Shown in pieces: positions 55,944-64,000 of a DNA stretch of 64,000 bases (positions are counted from its first letter, which is position 1; each line of letters starts with the position of its first letter). Source of the stretch: Paenibacillus sp. FSL H8-0537 (lineage in GTDB: Bacteria; Bacillota; Bacilli; Paenibacillales; Paenibacillaceae); NCBI RefSeq assembly GCF_038051995.1, contig NZ_CP150290.1:4268001-4332000 (forward strand), read 5' to 3'. The notes beneath the pieces were generated by a model. That model was given only the letters and a program-made list of their open reading frames with translations, made no database searches and was not told where the DNA came from. The position numbers and the translations under genes were made by a program.

Positions 55944-56720
55944 CTAGAGAGGCTTCGGACAAGCTCTGCAATATTCGGAGGACATTTCGTAATAAAAGCA
56001 GCAAGTTTGCCGAATGGAAGCGAGCATTTCCCCGGCAATGCCCGCGTGACTGGGTTTTATAAACCTCGCAAGCGGGTTGCGGCGTTCTCCAAACAGGTCC
56101 GCTGATGCAGTCTCTGTCATAAACTTGAAATCGTCATGAAGACGCTGTATAACAGATGGATCGCCCTCTGCCTCCTCCAAACCATCCTCATACAGCGGAG
56201 CTATGCGGACAAAGGCATTTTCCCACAAAATCGCCAGCGGAACTTTGCCAGCTGCGGATAATGAACGAAATAAGGGCGAAAGATGCTCCGCAAATAGCTG
56301 ACGCAGCATTTGCTCCCGCCATTCCAGCCGTTTTCCCGCCTCCGGCTCGGTAACCTCCAGTCCATCAACGCTTAAATTAGGAAACTTGGAGCCGCTCGCT
56401 TTACTTTCGCTTTCATCAGGCGAAGCCAGCCTGCAGTTATTTAACGTTAACGGCAAGCCCTTGTTGTACACGGTCATCGCATACAAGACAGGTGCAACGA
56501 ATAAAAAAGCATATCGCTTCGCGAGCATGGACGCTGCTATCCTTCTTGATGGCGCCCCTATTTCATTTGCTAATTGATCCAGATAAGACTCGCATTTCTC
56601 TAGGTCTAGCAAATCTTGGGCTACAATGGAAAGAGCAGCAGGCAGATCCTTTTTTTCAGGCGTAAACTTGAACCTCGCTTCAAGCTCTTTCCACTGTGCA
56701 GGTGCAAGATTAATCGGCAT
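55944..56720 (-). CDS. FhuF-like ferric siderophore reductase
   Basis: This 258-residue protein ends in RQTCCFYYEMSSEYCRACP, the C-terminal CC-x10-CxxC cluster that binds a 2Fe-2S centre in FhuF-type siderophore reductases. It would reduce Fe3+ from imported siderophores in the cytoplasm. The ATG at 56720 is 1 bp past the preceding stop, so it is co-transcribed with the siderophore-binding gene. Confidence 0.82.
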   Translation of the reverse strand: MPINLAPAQWKELEARFKFTPEKKDLPAALSIVAQDLLDLEKCESYLDQLANEIGAPSRRIAASMLAKRYAFLFVAPVLYAMTVYNKGLPLTLNNCRLASPDESESKASGSKFPNLSVDGLEVTEPEAGKRLEWREQMLRQLFAEHLSPLFRSLSAAGKVPLAILWENAFVRIAPLYEDGLEEAEGDPSVIQRLHDDFKFMTETASADLFGERRNPLARFIKPSHAGIAGEMLASIRQTCCFYYEMSSEYCRACPKPL

Positions 56721-56721
56721 G

Positions 56722-58677
56722 TTATCGCGTTCCAAGGAAAATTTCTGCCGTTCTATCCACAATCATATTAATCGCGATCGGTCCATAATAAGCAATCCAG
56801 ATGTTCGAATCTACTTCATATACTTGATTGTTTTTCACGGCTTCAACACTTTTCCAAGTTTCAGTCTGCTGGAACTCCTCAACGACCTCCTTGAACATGT
56901 CGTCATGCACGAGGAAATAATGGTCTGCCCCTACCTCTGGAAAAGCCTCAAACGAAATTTGATAAGCCGTATCCTTCTCATCCAGCACCTGCTGTGGAGC
57001 GGACAAGCCTAGATCGTTATATAAAATGTCTCCTGTGCGGTGGCTTGGCGTATGAATGCGAATGCCTTCATCACGCGGGCGAATCAGCGCAACGGTTTGG
57101 TCTCCAAGCCTCGCCTTAAGCTCTTCCTTCAGCTTAGCTGTTTTCTCGTTATATGCTTCCAGAACAGCACTCGCTTCTTCCGATTTCCCTGTAATTTTGC
57201 CGAAGGTCGTTAAGGTATCGCGCCAATTTTCATCAAAATCGAGCATGATGGTAGGCGCAATTTTAGACAAGCTATCATATACTTTTTCCTGAAACTCTGT
57301 ACAAATGATTAAATCCGGTTCCATGGCAGCAATAGCTTCCAAATTCGGCTCATCCCTCGTACCGAGCAATTTAACATCCGTCAGCTTCTCGGATAAATAT
57401 TCCGGGAAATCGGTTTTATCTGCCGCAGCTTTCACACTGCCCGCTGGCTGCTCGCTTAACGTTACCAGCTGGTCCACAAACTTAGTATCAAGCACCGCAA
57501 TTTTCGTAGGATGCTGCTCCAGCGTTATTTCTCCCTTTGCATGTTTAATAACGACCGGATATGCTTGTTGTGCCGTTTGCGCAGCGTTTGTATTGGATGA
57601 AACGGTGCTCGTTGGGCTTGCTCCCCCTGTATTGTTCCCTGAACTATTGCCGGGCGCAGTTGCACATGCACCGAGCAACAAGATTAAACTCAACATCAAA
57701 CTGACCGCTAAAATAGACCCCTTGCTCCTATTCATTCCTAAAACTCCCCCGCTAATATATTGATAATGATTATCACCTTCATTATTATAGGAGAGATTAG
57801 AACGAGAGCCAATGGAATATCCCGACACATAGGATGAACTTATGCGACGGTTTTGCCTAAAATAAAGCGGGGAGACGCCAAAATGCTTCTTAAAAGCTCG
57901 GCTAAAATAATAACTATCCCCATAGCCTACCGATTCCGCGATTACCTTTAGCGGTAAATTCGTATTTAATAACATCGCTTGCGCATGATCCATACGAATT
58001 CGGATTAAATATTCCAGCGGTCCAATACTCAGCTTCGCTTTAAATAATCGCTGCAGCTGCCTTTCGCTGCAATGAAGGGTACCTGCTATATCCTGGAGGC
58101 TGATCGGCTCGGCATAACGCTCCTCCATAAACCGAATCGTCTGGCTTACATAGTTCGGCTGAGCCATTGGCGTTCCCTCATGCGCATGGAGCTGCAGCAG
58201 GAGGTCGTACACCAATTGGTGAAAAATAGCTCTCACATGGAACTTCTCCAATGGGGCATCCAGCAGCCAATAGGTGTGCATTTGCTCTATTTTCGCAAGA
58301 ACACCGAGGGGATAGTTAGGAGCGAAGCCATATTGCATTTGGAAGGGATTGTTGTCCCTATACACATTTAGCAGCTCCTTGCGGCTAGGCACAGCTAGAA
58401 CGGCTTTATAAAAAATCATATAATAATCGAATGGCTCAGCAACTTGTTTAATTTCAATCGTTGCTCCTTTTCCAGCGTGGCATACATAACAACGGTCGAC
58501 GTTATGCTCGGTACCGTCAATGAGGACTCTCGCCTCTCCAGCAACAGCTACCAAGAAGGCGCTCGCCGGCAAACGGAAGCCGTGCACCCCGTCACCCAAT
58601 CGCAGCATAGACCGACGAACATCAAGCACCCGTATAGCCGCATGATTCCATAAGGGCAATTGTTCCTGCAACTTCAT
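56722..58677 (-). CDS. AraC regulator fused in frame to a siderophore-binding lipoprotein
   Basis: From ATG 58677 (GGAAGGTG SD) residues about 1-150 form a cupin-like sensor domain. Residues about 180-285 form an AraC HTH domain (SLQDIAGTLHCSERQLQRLF, VIAESVGYGDSYYFSRAFKK). A 29-residue linker follows, then a complete lipoprotein signal (SLMLSLILLLGACA, Cys about 340) and a TroA/FeuA-type siderophore-binding domain to residue 651. No stop separates the two halves. An ATG at 57735 has its own GGGGGAG SD and a Fur box just upstream, so the lipoprotein may also be made alone (337 residues). Btr of B. subtilis has a similar domain pair but without a signal peptide between them. Confidence 0.8.
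   Translation of the reverse strand: MKLQEQLPLWNHAAIRVLDVRRSMLRLGDGVHGFRLPASAFLVAVAGEARVLIDGTEHNVDRCYVCHAGKGATIEIKQVAEPFDYYMIFYKAVLAVPSRKELLNVYRDNNPFQMQYGFAPNYPLGVLAKIEQMHTYWLLDAPLEKFHVRAIFHQLVYDLLLQLHAHEGTPMAQPNYVSQTIRFMEERYAEPISLQDIAGTLHCSERQLQRLFKAKLSIGPLEYLIRIRMDHAQAMLLNTNLPLKVIAESVGYGDSYYFSRAFKKHFGVSPLYFRQNRRISSSYVSGYSIGSRSNLSYNNEGDNHYQYISGGVLGMNRSKGSILAVSLMLSLILLLGACATAPGNSSGNNTGGASPTSTVSSNTNAAQTAQQAYPVVIKHAKGEITLEQHPTKIAVLDTKFVDQLVTLSEQPAGSVKAAADKTDFPEYLSEKLTDVKLLGTRDEPNLEAIAAMEPDLIICTEFQEKVYDSLSKIAPTIMLDFDENWRDTLTTFGKITGKSEEASAVLEAYNEKTAKLKEELKARLGDQTVALIRPRDEGIRIHTPSHRTGDILYNDLGLSAPQQVLDEKDTAYQISFEAFPEVGADHYFLVHDDMFKEVVEEFQQTETWKSVEAVKNNQVYEVDSNIWIAYYGPIAINMIVDRTAEIFLGTR
57761..57775. 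promoter_or_regulatory. Perfect Fur box inside the fused gene
   Basis: TGATAATGATTATCA is an exact 7-1-7 Fur box. It lies 26 bp upstream of the internal ATG at 57735 and within the linker coding sequence of the fusion. Confidence 0.85.
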
Positions 58678-58741
58678 TATGTTCACCTTCCATGTCTGTT
58701 TACCGCATCTTTTTACCGCTTCCAACTCTTTTATTATAGTA

Positions 58742-58760
58742 AGAATCATTCTCATTATCA
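58742..58760. promoter_or_regulatory. Fur box upstream of the AraC gene
   Basis: On the minus strand TGATAATGAGAATGATTCT contains overlapping Fur-like 7-1-7 words. It lies about 65 bp before the ATG at 58677. Confidence 0.7.
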
Positions 58761-58823
58761 AAACTATTTTTTCAGCGCAAGCTAGAGCTTCGAAAATCCA
58801 TTCAATATAAAATTTACTATTTT

Positions 58824-58871
58824 TTGATTTTTAATACATTTGTTGATATAATGAAAATGTAAGCGCTTTAT
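58824..58871 (+). promoter_or_regulatory. xynA promoter with an overlapping cre-like site
   Basis: TTGATT and TATAAT with a 17-bp spacer form a good sigma-A promoter. TGTAAGCGCTTTAT (58858-58871), close to the catabolite-response element consensus, lies at about +1. This predicts carbon-catabolite repression of the xylanase by CcpA. Confidence 0.65.
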
Positions 58872-58965
58872 ACTTTAAGAAATAGGAGGAGGCTGTAGAA
58901 TCCCGAGAGGATGATAGAGAGATGAGACGATACTGAAATCATTCATTGTGAAGGAGCTATCAGTT

Positions 58966-60393
58966 ATGCTAAGGTCAAAACTCATTATTTGGTGTACCGT
59001 GTTTGCATTTGTCGTATCATTAATACCATCTGCCTGGAGCACTCAAGCTTCAGCTGGACTAGCCTCGGGTAACAAGTTTTTGGGAAATATTATTGCGGGC
59101 AGTACGCCATCAAATTTCGGTACCTACTGGAACCAAGTGACGCCAGAAAACTCCACCAAGTGGGGAGCTGTGGAATCAACAAGAAACAGCATGAACTGGG
59201 GCTCGGCAGATATGGCCTATAATTATGCAAAAAATAACAACTTCCCCTTCAAATTCCATACGCTAGTGTGGGGCAGCCAGGAGCCTGCATGGGTAAGCGG
59301 ACTTTCCGCAGCTAATCAGCGTGCTGAGGTTCTTCAATGGATTCAGGCAGCTGCCCAGCGTTATCCAAATGCGGAGTATGTCGATGTGGTCAATGAGCCC
59401 TTACATGCCAAACCATCCTACCGCAACGCGATTGGCGGAGATGGCGCAACTGGATGGGATTGGGTAATCTGGTCGTTCGAGCAAGCACGTATTGCTTTTC
59501 CAAATGCGAAGCTGCTGTTAAATGAATATGGCATCATCGGTGATCCTAGCAAAGCCGCAACATACGTTCAAATTATTAATCTTCTCAAAACCAGAGGTTT
59601 AATCGACGGAATCGGCATTCAATCCCACTACTTTAATATGGACACGGTGTCCGTAAACACAATGAACTCGGTTCTGAATACATTGGGAGCAACTGGACTT
59701 CCCATTTATGTGTCAGAGCTTGACATGACAGGTGATGACGCCACGCAGCTGGCCAGATATCAGCAGAAGTTCCCGGTATTGTGGGAGCATCCATCGGTCA
59801 AAGGCGTTACGCTGTGGGGATATATCCAGAACCAGACTTGGGTAACTGGAAGTCATCTCATTACAAGCTCTGGCGTTGAGCGTCCCGCCTTGCAATGGCT
59901 GCGCCAATATTTGAGCGGCAATGGCGGTAATGGCGGAGGCAGCGCACTCGCTACCTTTGAAGCTGGAACAGAGGGATGGAGCAGTACTTCATTAGTTGGA
60001 GGCCCTTGGTCAACTACCGCGTGGAGCTCGCAGGGCTCTCGTTCGCTGCAAGGCGATATTACCATGTCCGCTGGCAGCACGCATTATTTATTTAAAAGCG
60101 GCACTACCAATTTCACAGGAAATACGAAGCTTAGAGCTACTGTAAAAGGTGCGAGCTGGGGCAATTACGGCTCTGGGTTAGGTGTAAAGCTATTCGTCAA
60201 GCATGGCAGCAGCTACGCTTGGAAGGATAGCGGCTGGGTCTCTATTAGTGCGGGCGGCCAGGCAAATTTGACACTGGATTTGGCAGGTGTAAATTTGGCC
60301 GATATTAAGGAATATGGCATTCAATTCGTCGGTGCCAGCAACGCTTCCGGAACCACTGCCGTTTATGTAGACAATGTAGTGCTTGGGAATTAA
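58966..60393 (+). CDS. Secreted GH10 endo-1,4-beta-xylanase with C-terminal carbohydrate-binding-like domain
   Basis: A signal peptide (about residues 1-29) precedes the GH10 barrel (31-330). The acid/base is in VDVVNEPLH (Glu about 144) and the nucleophile in IYVSELDMTG (Glu about 251). The N-terminal part (GNIIAGSTPSNFGTYWNQVTPEN) is typical. After a Gly/Ser linker, about 140 residues form a beta-sandwich domain (FEAGTEGWSSTS, YVDNVVLG), probably binding xylan. It hydrolyses xylan outside the cell. An AAGGAG SD fixes the ATG at 58966. Confidence 0.95.
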   Translation: MLRSKLIIWCTVFAFVVSLIPSAWSTQASAGLASGNKFLGNIIAGSTPSNFGTYWNQVTPENSTKWGAVESTRNSMNWGSADMAYNYAKNNNFPFKFHTLVWGSQEPAWVSGLSAANQRAEVLQWIQAAAQRYPNAEYVDVVNEPLHAKPSYRNAIGGDGATGWDWVIWSFEQARIAFPNAKLLLNEYGIIGDPSKAATYVQIINLLKTRGLIDGIGIQSHYFNMDTVSVNTMNSVLNTLGATGLPIYVSELDMTGDDATQLARYQQKFPVLWEHPSVKGVTLWGYIQNQTWVTGSHLITSSGVERPALQWLRQYLSGNGGNGGGSALATFEAGTEGWSSTSLVGGPWSTTAWSSQGSRSLQGDITMSAGSTHYLFKSGTTNFTGNTKLRATVKGASWGNYGSGLGVKLFVKHGSSYAWKDSGWVSISAGGQANLTLDLAGVNLADIKEYGIQFVGASNASGTTAVYVDNVVLGN

Positions 60394-60434
60394 TTCAATA
60401 GGGGTTAGCGGACAGTAAATGAAAGGCAGCCTAT

Positions 60435-60467
60435 GCCTATAAGTTATCCTATAAATGGCTTATAGGC
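60435..60467 (+). terminator. Hairpin after xynA without a clear U-run
   Basis: GCCTATAAG pairs with CTTATAGGC (9 bp, 15-nt loop). It may be the xynA terminator, but lacks a T run. Confidence 0.35.
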
Positions 60468-60550
60468 TTAGTCAGCCCTGCACTAGATATCACAGCGCCT
60501 GCTAGCTATTCTGTCTTTACATCGTTTCCATATCACCAAGCTGGTCAAGC

Positions 60551-61000
60551 TCACTGCCTGAACAACGGGGAGGCTAGCACAATCGCTGCAATAAAGATAA
60601 GCTGCAGCAAGGCACGGAAAGGCAGCTTTGGTACAGGCCTGCCGCCAATCGTCATTTTTTCGCGTGCCGCATAGATATTGGCCGGGAACATGGCGACGAG
60701 TATCAGCGTCAAGCCTATAGCAGCAGCAAGTGAAAATGCAGGCAGGCATATACCGATTGCTCCGGCAATTTCCAGGCATCCGGTTACAGTCACGATCCAT
60801 TCTTTTTTTGGAAAAGCAGGCGGAACCATACGTATGAGATCCTTTCTGCGTTTACCCCAATGAGCGGAAGCGGTCAGCAGAAACATAATGGCTACCGCTG
60901 CCTGCAAGGATGTATGCCAATCATCGAAATAGGATAAGCCCAGCAAACCTATGATCCTGAATAACAAAAAAGATGCGACAAGGGCTATAAATGGTGCCAT
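60551..61000 (-). CDS. DoxX-family membrane protein
   Basis: Four membrane helices are present, with AVAIMFLLTASAHWGKRRKDL, CLEIAGAIGICLPAFSLAAA and LTLILVAMFPANIYAAREKM in the typical DoxX layout. Family members have been linked to redox or thiol stress but function is unclear. It follows the TetR-type gene on the same strand, 85 bp away. CGATA and TATCG around 61058-61081 form a possible operator. Confidence 0.8.
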   Translation of the reverse strand: MAPFIALVASFLLFRIIGLLGLSYFDDWHTSLQAAVAIMFLLTASAHWGKRRKDLIRMVPPAFPKKEWIVTVTGCLEIAGAIGICLPAFSLAAAIGLTLILVAMFPANIYAAREKMTIGGRPVPKLPFRALLQLIFIAAIVLASPLFRQ

Positions 61001-61085
61001 AATGATTCCTCCGTATCATTTAGAAGTTTTTTGCAAGCACGATATAAAAAATAATCGATAGTGATACCTTGTTTTTATCGAGGAA

Positions 61086-61589
61086 TTACTGTTTCTTGAG
61101 GATGCCGGCCATGAAGTCAGATACCTCTCTCACAGCAAGCGAGGCTGACGATAAGGGGAAGGAAGCCCGGACACGCAGCCCTAACGACAGCAGAACGAAC
61201 AATTCAGCCGTTATATCTGGATTCACCGTCTCTTCAATCACCCCATGCTCCTGACCCGCTACAATCCATTGCTTAGATAAAAACACCGATCGCTCATAAA
61301 AATGCTGGAGCACTTCCGCGATAGCGGGTTCATCCTCCCTGCCCAGCAAATATAGAAGTACTTTGTTCGTCACTTCATCACTATCTTCCAACCCTGAAAG
61401 GTTTTTGGAAATAATATGCATCGGTCCTTCGAACGATTTACCCGTGGTTTTGGCAACTTCGGCGTTAAAATGTTCATTGATGCTTTCGAGTCGATCCTGC
61501 AGCACCCAGGCAAAAATCTCATCCCTGCTGTTCACGTAATGAAAAATAGCGCCCTTGGATAATTGCGATTGCTCCATAATATCCTTCAA
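61086..61589 (-). CDS. TetR-family regulator, start codon uncertain
   Basis: The HTH (DIMEQSQLSKGAIFHYVNSRDEIF) and the helical C-terminal domain are intact. The first usual start in frame is TTG 61589, which removes helix 1 of the HTH. The frame continues upstream to 61694 and encodes RKEALAYRLLQGKSCHAITL, the expected helix 1. No ATG, GTG or TTG exists in that stretch; a CTG at 61685 is possible. The gene is either N-terminally damaged or uses a rare start. It probably regulates the DoxX gene. Confidence 0.7.
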   Translation of the reverse strand: MKDIMEQSQLSKGAIFHYVNSRDEIFAWVLQDRLESINEHFNAEVAKTTGKSFEGPMHIISKNLSGLEDSDEVTNKVLLYLLGREDEPAIAEVLQHFYERSVFLSKQWIVAGQEHGVIEETVNPDITAELFVLLSLGLRVRASFPLSSASLAVREVSDFMAGILKKQ

Positions 61590-61701
61590 AGTAATCGCAT
61601 GACAGCTTTTGCCTTGCAGCAGGCGATAAGCTAAAGCCTCTTTACGGGCTCCAGCTTGTTTGTTGGATGAAGGATTCCTAAGCAGCTTACCAGCCTAGCT
61701 G

Positions 61702-63615
61702 CTACAACGCCAGCCTAACGATTCGGCGATAATAACCAACGGTAAGCACAGCGAACACGAAATAAATGACCGTATACATCGCCATGGCCGCAGCTGCCGG
61801 AAATGTAATATCTGACAACGTCAGCGCTGAAGCTGCTTTTACGGCGACAATGGAATGGACAAGTCCAATCACCAGCGGAATCGCAAACACGAACAGCTGT
61901 TTACGGATAATACCGCCCATAATCTCTTGTTCTCCGAAACCAAGCTGGCGCAAAATAGTATAGCTCTTCCTCTCCTGCTCCGCCTCTGTCATCTGCTTAA
62001 AGTATAAAATGCTGCCAGTCGCCACCAGGAAAATAAGTCCTAGAAAACCTGCTATAAAAATGATGAGTCCGAACTTTTGAAGCGACTGTTTATAATAGGT
62101 GTCAAAGTCCGGCCGATTCTCATCTGCCTTGGCATATTTTGCATAGTAGCCCGCTGCCGCTGCGCGCTCGCTCTTAGCTGCAACTTGGTACGTATCTATC
62201 CGAATGGCTGCCGGTTCAGAAGCAGCGGGCAGCTGCTCACGAATAGCATGCAGGGTCGACTCGGAGACGATGAGTTGACTACCTTTTACGTAGTAGTTCA
62301 TCGCATAACGATCTAAGCCTTTGATCACCTTAATGGCTAGGGGAATTCCGCTTGCTTCAAAATCCACGGTTTGCGGAAAAAGTACGGTATCCGGCTCCTT
62401 GCTTAATGCAGCCCTCTGTCCTTTATACCAGACGGCCTCTCCTTCCCCGGGCATGACAATATCGGCACCGCTCGCCTGCAGTTGTTCCGCTGCGAGCAGC
62501 AGGAGACTGCGCTCTCCTTCCCTGCCATTGCCCAATTGACCTGTCAGCCGAACAGCCTCAACCGCCTGATGCTTAAACGTTAGCTCTGCCTGCTCCAGCT
62601 CCGCACCAAATGAACTTGCAGCCTGCCCCTTATTTTCAAAAATAAAATCGTAAGGCAGCAGCCCGCGGGCCTCGCTCTCGGCTGAGTAATACAGCGAATA
62701 CGCGATTGCCACCATGGTCAGAGTCATCGCTGACAAAACCGTTATGAGCGTAAGTGAGCTCGCATTGTCTTTCATTCGATGCATAACCGGAGCCAATGAC
62801 AAGCTGTTTTTCAATCCAAGCTGTCCGTTCTTACTCCTTCGTACAAAGTAAAGCAGCCAGCCGATTGTGACACGAAACAGCAGGTAGGTTCCGAGTATAG
62901 TCGAAGCCAGAATAACCAGCATTTGCAGAAACGGCTCCTGACTAAACGGTTTGCCAGCTAGCATATAGCCCGCCCCGATCAGCGCCAAGCTGAGCAGTCC
63001 CATCATGGCGGAGAGAGCCGCTTTCGGCTGTCTCGGATGCTCCCCCTGCCGATCGTTTTTGAACAGCTCGAGGAGTGTAGTAAAATAAACTTTAAACACG
63101 ATTTGTATCCATGTAAGACCGATTAGCATGGCAAATACAATAACAGTTTGAACAGCCGCTGAGCTGGAGAACGAGAGGGTTATGACCTTTTCAATACCGA
63201 TCAGCTTCATCAGAATAAGGATAAAAAGTCGCGAAGCGAGCGCTCCAGCCCCGACCCCAAGAAGGAGCGCACCTATTCCAAGCAGCATATGCTCGGCAAC
63301 GAGCAGCAGCAGCACCCCTCTGCGGGTCAGACCTACCAGCTGATATAGCCCGATTTCCCGGCTGCGGCGTCCCAGAAAAATACGGTTTGCTTGCAGCATG
63401 AATAGGATGACAATGGCCAGCAGCAGCATCCCTGACACCTTAAACAACGAAGCGAATTGAACATCTCCGAATGTCGCTGCCATGATGGAAGTATCGTGCT
63501 GCAAGGTAGCAAATACAAAATAAAGGGCCGTACTGGCAATAAGCGCAAAAAAATACAGAGAATAATGCTTCATATTGCTGCGCATGCTGCGGATGACCAG
63601 CTCAAACAGGGTCAA
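61702..63615 (-). CDS. BceB-type ABC transporter permease (FtsX-like)
   Basis: The protein has ten hydrophobic helices and a large extracellular domain between helices 7 and 8 (about residues 300-500). [22 protein letters not shown] and [20 protein letters not shown] are typical of BceB. These transporters detoxify and sense cell-wall-active antimicrobial peptides with a BceS-like kinase. TTG 63615 has a GGAGGTGA SD and overlaps the ATPase gene by 14 bases. The kinase gene is not in the window. Confidence 0.85.
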   Translation of the reverse strand: MTLFELVIRSMRSNMKHYSLYFFALIASTALYFVFATLQHDTSIMAATFGDVQFASLFKVSGMLLLAIVILFMLQANRIFLGRRSREIGLYQLVGLTRRGVLLLLVAEHMLLGIGALLLGVGAGALASRLFILILMKLIGIEKVITLSFSSSAAVQTVIVFAMLIGLTWIQIVFKVYFTTLLELFKNDRQGEHPRQPKAALSAMMGLLSLALIGAGYMLAGKPFSQEPFLQMLVILASTILGTYLLFRVTIGWLLYFVRRSKNGQLGLKNSLSLAPVMHRMKDNASSLTLITVLSAMTLTMVAIAYSLYYSAESEARGLLPYDFIFENKGQAASSFGAELEQAELTFKHQAVEAVRLTGQLGNGREGERSLLLLAAEQLQASGADIVMPGEGEAVWYKGQRAALSKEPDTVLFPQTVDFEASGIPLAIKVIKGLDRYAMNYYVKGSQLIVSESTLHAIREQLPAASEPAAIRIDTYQVAAKSERAAAAGYYAKYAKADENRPDFDTYYKQSLQKFGLIIFIAGFLGLIFLVATGSILYFKQMTEAEQERKSYTILRQLGFGEQEIMGGIIRKQLFVFAIPLVIGLVHSIVAVKAASALTLSDITFPAAAAMAMYTVIYFVFAVLTVGYYRRIVRLAL

Positions 63616-64000
63616 CGTGGTCACCTCCGAGCACAGCCTGCACATTCATAATCTCTTTGTAAAAGGCTTGCCGGGTTTTGCTGCCACGGTACACTTCAGA
63701 ATACAGCTGGCCATCCTTCAAAAACACGACCCTGCTGCAATAGCTTGAGGCTACCGGATCATGCGAAACCATCATAATGGTAAGGCTGCGCGACCGATTA
63801 AGCGCCTCCAGCTTTCCCAATAGCGAGGAGGCTGCCTTCGAATCCAGCGCCCCTGTCGGCTCATCTGCAAATACAATGGAGGGCTCGTGGATCAATGCCC
63901 GTGCCGCAGAAGTCCGCTGCCGCTGGCCTCCGGAAATTTCATGCGGATATTTATCGGCAATTTCCAAAATGCCCAGGTCTGCGGCAATGGTCTGGAATGC
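63602..64000 (-). CDS. BceA-type ABC transporter ATPase (5'-truncated by window edge)
   Basis: The ABC signature [15 protein letters not shown], Walker [15 protein letters not shown] and the H loop MMVSHDP are visible. Walker A lies beyond base 64000. It forms a unit with the FtsX-like permease. The visible frame is open up to the window edge. Confidence 0.88.
   Translation of the reverse strand, partial: AFQTIAADLGILEIADKYPHEISGGQRQRTSAARALIHEPSIVFADEPTGALDSKAASSLLGKLEALNRSRSLTIMMVSHDPVASSYCSRVVFLKDGQLYSEVYRGSKTRQAFYKEIMNVQAVLGGDHVDPV

Overview
The window looks like a chromosomal segment of a Paenibacillus or close relative (Bacillota, endospore-forming). The evidence is a long minus-strand block in nearly the order of the Bacillus subtilis yqh/yqi region: spo0A, spoIVB, recN, argR, tlyA, dxs, ispA, xseB, xseA, folD, nusB, amaP and Asp23 genes, accC, accB, spoIIIAH to spoIIIAA, yqhV, efp, pepQ, aroQ, yqhR, yqhQ and mntR. 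Gram-positive style Shine-Dalgarno (SD) sites, 0A boxes, a sigma-E promoter and a metG T-box support this. No rRNA, tRNA, CRISPR array or intact mobile element was seen.

Layout. 1-2.6 kb: end of lpdV, a DUF2627 membrane protein and a FlxA-like coiled-coil protein. 2.6-7.7 kb: accessory block with a SulP transporter and its ArsR regulator, a Cys-rich unknown protein, two orphan immunity-type proteins, a lipoprotein and a decayed 3' end of a second spo0A. 7.9-31 kb: sporulation, DNA repair, isoprenoid, folate and fatty-acid core, ending with the complete spoIIIA operon. 31-41 kb: comB, a phosphotransferase, lysC, an orphan solute-binding protein, efp-pepQ-aroQ, yqhR/yqhQ and mntR. 41-49 kb: splB, ccdA, zinc uptake (znuABC), metG with its T-box, yidD and zur. 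49.6-50.9 kb: a scar with a transposase remnant and a broken nucleotidyltransferase. 50.9-64 kb: accessory functions, namely a two-component system, an HxlR/arginase-fold pair, a secreted protein, a siderophore module, a GH10 xylanase, DoxX/TetR and a BceAB-type transporter.

How the genes work together. Spo0A commits the cell to sporulation. The mother cell then uses the sigma-E-driven spoIIIA operon, and the forespore uses SpoIVB; SplB repairs spore DNA. Zur, a matching operator and znuABC form a zinc-uptake circuit. Fur boxes sit both in front of and inside the AraC/siderophore-binding gene, which is followed by a FhuF-like reductase.

Most notable signals: (1) an AraC regulator that reads in frame, without a stop, through a perfect Fur box and an SD into a full lipoprotein siderophore-binding protein; (2) a 17-codon remnant of a diverged spo0A 3' end with its own terminator, 1 kb from the intact gene; (3) a dispersed cruciform-forming intergenic repeat with at least seven copies here, three of them in a 97-bp tandem array; (4) a 39-bp hairpin repeat array in the accB leader; (5) three genes whose SD or homology points to a start that is not ATG, GTG or TTG.
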